A stretch of DNA of 64,000 bases, taken from Bidens hawaiensis (taxonomy: Eukaryota; Streptophyta; Magnoliopsida; Asterales; Asteraceae). Below the pieces are notes generated by a model. The model was not told the DNA's origin. It ran no database searches and saw only the letters and a list, made by a program, of their open reading frames with translations. Location: assembly GCA_021521415.1 (NCBI GenBank), contig JAIQDT010011124.1, positions 16,106 through 80,105 on the forward strand, read 5' to 3'. The position numbers were made by a program, and so were the translations under genes. This document shows positions 59,196 through 64,000 of this stretch, piece after piece; within the stretch, counting starts at the first letter, position 1, and each line of letters opens with the position of its first letter.

Positions 59196-59984
59196 CTAGA
59201 ATCTGCTCATCCGGGAAGGACTCGCTAATGGGCCCATCTGTGTTCCCATTTCCACCATAATTCGGGAAAAGTGATCTCCAACAACATTTTCACTTCCTTT
59301 CTTGTCTCGAATCTCTTGAACAAATTTCTGTAGTAGCAAAACCCATTTGATGAGCCTCGGTTTTGCATCCTTCTTATCCATGAGGTACCTAACTGCAGAA
59401 TGGTCAGAATAAATGATTACTTTATTTCCCCAAATATATGACCTGAATTTATCTAGAGCATATACTACTGCAAGTAACTCTTTCTCGGTTGTTGTGTAAT
59501 TCAATTGTGCATCCGAGAGAGTTTTACTCGCATAATAGATGGCAACGGGTTTCTTGTCAACCCGTTGATCCAAAACAGCCCCGACCACATAATCACTTGC
59601 ATCACATATTATTTCAAAAGGTAAACTCCAATCGGGTGATTGCAAGATCGGGGCTTTAACTAATTTCAATTTCAAAATATCAAAGGCCTTAGCACATTCA
59701 TCATTAAAGTCAAACGGGGCATCCTTAAGTAATAAAATACATAAGGGTTTGGTAATATCACTAAAACCCTTAATAAACCGTCTATAAAAGCTGGCATGCC
59801 CCATAAACGATCTAATGTCTTTGAAATTGGTGGGATGAGGTAGAGTAGAAATGATTTGGACCTTAGCCCGGTCCACCTCGATCCCACGACTCGACACAAC
59901 ATGGCCCAAAACAATTCCCTCTTGGACCATAAAATGGCTCTTTTCCCAACTAAGAACCAAGTTCGTTTCGACACATCTCTTCAA
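59196..59984 (-). pseudogene. pol: RT thumb and RNase H of minus-strand gypsy element
   Basis: A 262-codon open piece. RT end: LSWEKSHFMVQEGIVLGHVV, FMGHASFYRRFIKGFSDITK. RNase H: CDASDYVVGAVL (Asp), TTTEKELLAVVYALDKFRSY (Glu), IYSDHSAVRYLM (Asp) and ENVVGDHFSR (Asp). The four acidic residues are present. It joins upstream RT only through a frameshift near 60030. Confidence 0.9.
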
Positions 59985-60895
59985 AACTCTTTCGAGTTGA
60001 TTTAAACACCACTCGAAATATGTGCCAAAAATTGAAAATCATCCATGAATATTTCTAAAGACTCCCCTACCATATCGGAAAAGATACTCATCATGCACCT
60101 TTGAAAGGTAGCGTGGGCGTTACATAGCCCAAATGGCATTCGCCTAAACGCGAATGTGCCATACGGGCACGTAAACATGGTCTTCTCCTGATCTTCAGGA
60201 TGAATAGCGATCTGGTTATACCCGGAATAACCGTCTAAAAAGCAATAAAATTTTTGACCAGATAGCTTTTCAACAATTTGATCGATAAACGGAAGCGGAA
60301 AGTGATCTTTCGATGTTGCCGCATTCAGTTTTCAATAATCAATACAAATGCGCCACTCGGTTACCGGCAGGGTGGAGACCTCGTTACCTGAGTCGTACTT
60401 GACGACTTGGATGCCCGCCTTTTTAGGTACTGTCTGTGTCAGGCTCACCCACGTGCTGTCTGATATGGCATAGATAATGCCAGCATCCAACCACTTCAGC
60501 ACTTCTTTCTTCACCACTTCCCTCATGTTCGGGTTCAACCTCGGCTGAGCATCGTGTGCGGGTTTGACAGCCGGATCTATTAAAATTTTGTGTATCACAA
60601 TTGAGGGACTGATTCCCTTTAAATCCGCTATCGTCCATCCGATTGCTTCCTTGTTCACAACCAGCACCGCCATCAAAGCATTTTCCTGTTCAGAAGATAA
60701 GTTAGAAGCTATAATAACAAGAAAAGTATTATTGTTACCGAGAAACGAATATTTTAAATGCTTTGGGGTCTCTTTCAGCTCGACTTTCGGTGCTTCAGGC
60801 ATTGATGGTTTCAACCCGGTATCAATCTTCTCGAGAAGTGCTTCCACCTGGACTGACCATGGTGGACGGTCTCCTCGCACAGATGCGATCTTCAC
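59985..60895 (-). pseudogene. pol: reverse transcriptase of minus-strand gypsy element
   Basis: 60895-60332 runs through LEKIDTGLKPSMPEAPKVEL, WTIADLKGISPSIVIHKI and LDAGIIYAISDSTWVS to RICIDY. A stop replaces the usual Arg of DYRKLN. The frame then continues through FPLPFIDQI, FLDGYSGYNQI, PYGTFAFRRMPFGLC and the catalytic FMDDF (complement of 60035-60049), after which it shifts. All main RT blocks are present in order. Confidence 0.9.
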
Positions 60896-60913
60896 TTGTT
60901 TCTCCTCTTGCAG

Positions 60914-62090
60914 CTACCTGTCAGTTTCCGCCTGTAACCTGTCAAACAAAAAACAAGTCTCCGTTGTGCCATCTATGCTGACGACAGAGTCGTAAAACGG
61001 TATGCACTCGTCGATGACATCGGCCATGAAGCACTCGTCATTAACCGGAGAATTATCTCCATGTGTGAAAACATTAATGCTCATCTTACGGTTACCAAAT
61101 GCCAAGTCAACAGTACCATTTCTGCAATTAATGTTGGCACTTGCGGTAGCCAAAAATGGTCTACCAAGGATAACCATAGGCTGTTTGGTCATTTCACCCG
61201 AGACATAATCGAGGACCAAAAATTCAACTGGAAGTAAAAGTCTTCCACCTTGACAATAACATCAGTCAGTATTACTCGGGGAAGTTTCGGTGTCTGGTCA
61301 GCCAGGACAACCGTGGTAGCGGCTGCCCGAAGCTGGCCAAAGTCATACTGATTGTATATACTTCCCGGAAGTATACTGATGTTAGCTCCAAGATCTAAAA
61401 GCGCCCGAGTAATTTAAAATCACCCACTTGAATGGGTATAATAGGCATTCCCGGATGTTGTAGCTTCGGTGGAAGCGAACCCAAGAGAATTGCATTCACA
61501 TTATCAGTAAAGTCAATCTGTTTAGGAATCTTATGACTCCTTTTTTGTGTGCACAATTCCTTCAAGTACTTAGCGTAGGCGGGAATTTGTTTTGGCATCT
61601 AAGAGGGGTATATTGATTTTAACCTGTTTAAAAGTTTTCCACATTTCCTCTTGTTGTGGGCCCCTTTTTGTTGCCATTTTCGCCTTTGATGGCGCCAACA
61701 AGGCATCGGGATAGAGGATGGTTTTCACCTTCTCCATGTCCTTAGAATTGTTGGTGTCATCCTTCGGAACTGGTTTGTTAATTTAGTTTCACTTTGATTA
61801 GGTTCATTTAATTTAACCAGTTCCGGCTCGTCATCACTGACGAGATTTTCATCAATCACTTCCACCACCCCATCAACCAATGGTGGTGGAACCCCAACCT
61901 TGTTATCATACTTCTTACCACTACGTAAAATACTTACCTGATTGACATGCTTTATCGAACCGGAGCTGTAGTGGTTCTGATTGACTGTGGTGTCACTCGG
62001 GAGTTGGACCATATTCTTCTTTAACTTAGCTACATCTGCAGCGAGCTGACCAATCTGCTTCAACATTGTCTCTGAAGATTTATCTCGCAA
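60914..62090 (-). pseudogene. pol: protease and gag-pro linker of minus-strand gypsy element
   Basis: 62090-61725 is a linker with LRSGKKYDNKV, typical of this clade. 61598-61395 has KQIPAYAKYLKELCTQKR. The protease active-site LLDLGANISILP (DLGA at the complement of 61384-61395) follows after a frameshift, then LGRPFLATASANINCRNG in 61219-60914. DLGA in place of DSG/DTG is normal for Athila/Tat proteases. Several shifts. Confidence 0.85.
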
Positions 62091-62276
62091 CTAAAACTGA
62101 TGTTTCGTTTAGGCCTTATGATCAGTCATGACTTTCAACAATTCATCTAACTTTGAATGCACCGACTCATCCAAATTTCCTGAGGACCCTTTCTGCTGGT
62201 CCTGATTACCCGAAGAGTTTCCACCCCGGTTACCATCCCTGTTATACCCCGGATTCTGGTTGTACGAACCCTGCTG

Positions 62277-63613
62277 CTAATAAACGCCCTGGTGGTAATT
62301 ACCCTGCGACCTGTTCTGGCTCGTTCCCTGAAAGTTCGGGTTCAACTTTGAAGATGCGTTCCCGTAGCGAAAGTTCGGGTGATTCCTCAGGCCTGGGTGA
62401 TAAGTGTTTGAATTCATCCCTTGACCCTTGGAATCCCCCGTAAGCATATTTAACCTCTTGAGTATCATCCTCCTAGTCATCATAGAACTCGGGGCAATTT
62501 TCTGCCTTATGCCCGAGTTCACCACAATCTTCACAAACAGGGAATTTAACTCCAACTTTCTCGACTTCCTTCTTCTTACCCTTTCTTAACCCAGCCAGCT
62601 CACGTTCCAACTCAACAATCCGTTCAGACTCACTCGTGACTGATTTAACTGACCTGGAAAAAGTACCACGTCTTCGCCTTTCAGCTACTGCTTATGATTT
62701 GGAATCCTCACACATGAACTCTAACAAATCCCAATCATCTTCCTCAGGTTGATTCAATAACTGACCATTATACGAGGCTTTCAGATGTTTTTGGTCCTCG
62801 TATGTTAACCCATCTACAAAGCATTTCACCAATTCCCACAATTCGATCTGGTGATGTGGGCATTTTCTGATCATCTCCTTGTACCTGATAAATGCTTCGT
62901 GAAATAACTCACCCGATAACTGTGAAAAATTACGAATCTCCATTCGGGCCTCACTCGTCTTTAACTGCGACTAATACTCGTTTAAAAACAGCTGTTGCAT
63001 CTCGGCCCAGTTCCCATACTGTGCATCGGCAGTGAGTTAAACCAGTTCTTTGCCTTGTCTTTTAATGAAAACTGGAACAACCGCAACCGAACCTCATCCT
63101 GATCATATGTACCATCGCCAATCGACCAGCAAATGGCCGAAAAATCGGTTAAGTGAGAATACAGGTCCTCAGATGCCATCCCGTTAAAATAAGGTATGAC
63201 GTTGATGTATGATGGCCAGGACTTAAAAGTCGGTTGTCCCTGCACTCGCACCTGTGGAACCAACGTGGATGCTCCATCTGAGATAGCCGGTCTGAACCAA
63301 CTGTTAACACCATAAACCGGGGCTACAAAATTCCTTCGCCCCGGGATTTACCATACCACCTCTGTTCACCTGAATGTTTCGAACTCGTTCGGAGCCTTTC
63401 GACCCAATTAACCCTGTTCCGACCCATATCATTCCTTTCCTTGTTCATGTTAATCGCATCACCCTGTCTTTGAACTACTGTTTTTTCTACCTCTGCCTCC
63501 AAATTCTCATACCTTTCATTTTCCATCTCATGCCCCTCATTCTCGGGCTCAAATTCCTGATTCCTTCTAACCCACTGATCAACCTCATCTTCAACTTTCA
63601 AACCCTGATTCAC
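62277..63613 (-). pseudogene. gag: gag of minus-strand gypsy element
   Basis: 63613-63323 is a charged N-terminal piece. 63263-62982 has ASEDLYSHLTDFSAICWSIG and LRLFQFSLKDKAKNWFNSLP, the Gag domain. 62943-62692 continues with EAFIRYKEMIRKCPHH, LVKCFVDGLTYEDQKHL and PEEDDWDLLEFM. Around 62540-62490 the minus strand encodes a zinc knuckle CEDCGELGHKAENC in another frame. Four or more lesions. Confidence 0.85.
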
Positions 63614-64000
63614 CTCATTTTCTTCCCCCTCTTCTTCATATTCTGTCGGAATACTCAGAACAGCATCACAAAGATTAATCTGAATTCTTCGGTTAGGAGT
63701 GTTATGTGGGACAGAAGGTTCAGCTTGGTCAAGGTTTGGGTCATGGTCTTGATTTCGCGTTCGGTTTCGGTTTCGGGTTCTAGAAGCACAAGCTGAGTTG
63801 TTTTGGTTGTTTTGGTTATTGAAGTTTGGTGGTGAAGGTATGTTGTCTGGGTGAAATGCGTTATTTTGTGGGAGTGGGTCTTGGTTCTGGTATTGGTTCT
63901 GCCGAGCTAGTCTCTCAATCTCGGGCTTGAAAAATTAACGGGGACTGTCTGCTCGAGTGGCGGGCGTGCATAAACCTGTTATCTGCACAAATAACACACC

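Larger units (their letters stand above)
51458..64000 (-). mobile_element. minus-strand Ty3/gypsy (Athila/Tat clade) element, 5' end off window
   Basis: Reading leftwards from 64000: gag, zinc knuckle, protease, RT, RNase H, integrase, spacer, env-like ORF, PPT-like tract, LTR. Gypsy order (RT-RNase H-integrase) is clear. The left end CA-complement TGATGATC at 51458 lies directly in the gag of the plus-strand element, so it is the younger insertion. All genes are broken. Confidence 0.85.

Overview
This window looks like heterochromatic or intergenic DNA from a flowering plant. The organism is probably Asteraceae or a close asterid; this rests on the retrotransposon families and their extra-ORF style as I remember them, not on a search. 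It is nearly all nested transposable elements. No intact host gene, rRNA, tRNA, plastid or bacterial sequence was recognised.

Layout. (1) 1-4741, + strand: the 3' half of a Copia element of Sirevirus type. It has a post-pol spacer, a 5' intron, an intact 927-codon 'env-like' ORF, a polypurine tract (PPT) and a 3' LTR. (2) 4742-6547, - strand: the 5' end of a related element (LTR, initiator-Met primer-binding site (PBS), leader, start of gag). Element 1 apparently inserted into this gag. (3) 7219-22296, + strand: a complete but decayed Sirevirus of about 15.1 kb with two LTRs, PBS, gag, pol, env-like ORF, PPT and TATAT target-site duplication (TSD). Its env-like ORF is split by a 2.4-kb chromovirus-type solo LTR (17879-20270, TSD ACGAT). 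(4) 22297-37705: a MITE, two non-autonomous Helitrons with matching ends (about 23.6-26.6 kb and 32.76-37.7 kb), a SINE-like retroposon with a 17-bp TSD, a TIR element and a gene-like remnant. (5) 37706-45929: the 3' end of a Ty3/gypsy chromovirus with a 3-kb LTR, another solo LTR (TSD CTAAG), and part of a third LTR. (6) 45930-51457, + strand: the 5' end of an Athila/Tat-type gypsy element (LTR, tRNA-Asp PBS, gag) carrying a MULE in its leader. (7) 51458-64000, - strand: a gypsy element inserted into that gag. It has a 3' LTR, an env-like ORF, integrase, RNase H, RT, protease and gag, and runs off the right edge.

Most unusual signal: family-specific short inverted-repeat arrays. The first Sirevirus family has at least 12 perfect copies of GCGAAGTT-N6-AACTTCGC, always an 8-bp arm with a 6-nt spacer that varies. 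They lie in the LTRs, the 5' leader and the intron before the env-like ORF. The second Sirevirus has a perfect 8-6-8 palindrome with a different arm in its LTR, plus related motif arrays in its leader and before its env-like ORF. The minus gypsy element has CCATCGCG-N3-CGCGATGG palindromes in its LTR and before its env-like ORF. Three elements with unrelated motifs therefore share one layout. In addition, both env-like ORFs with a preserved start open two bases after a strong 3' splice site, which suggests a spliced subgenomic mRNA.
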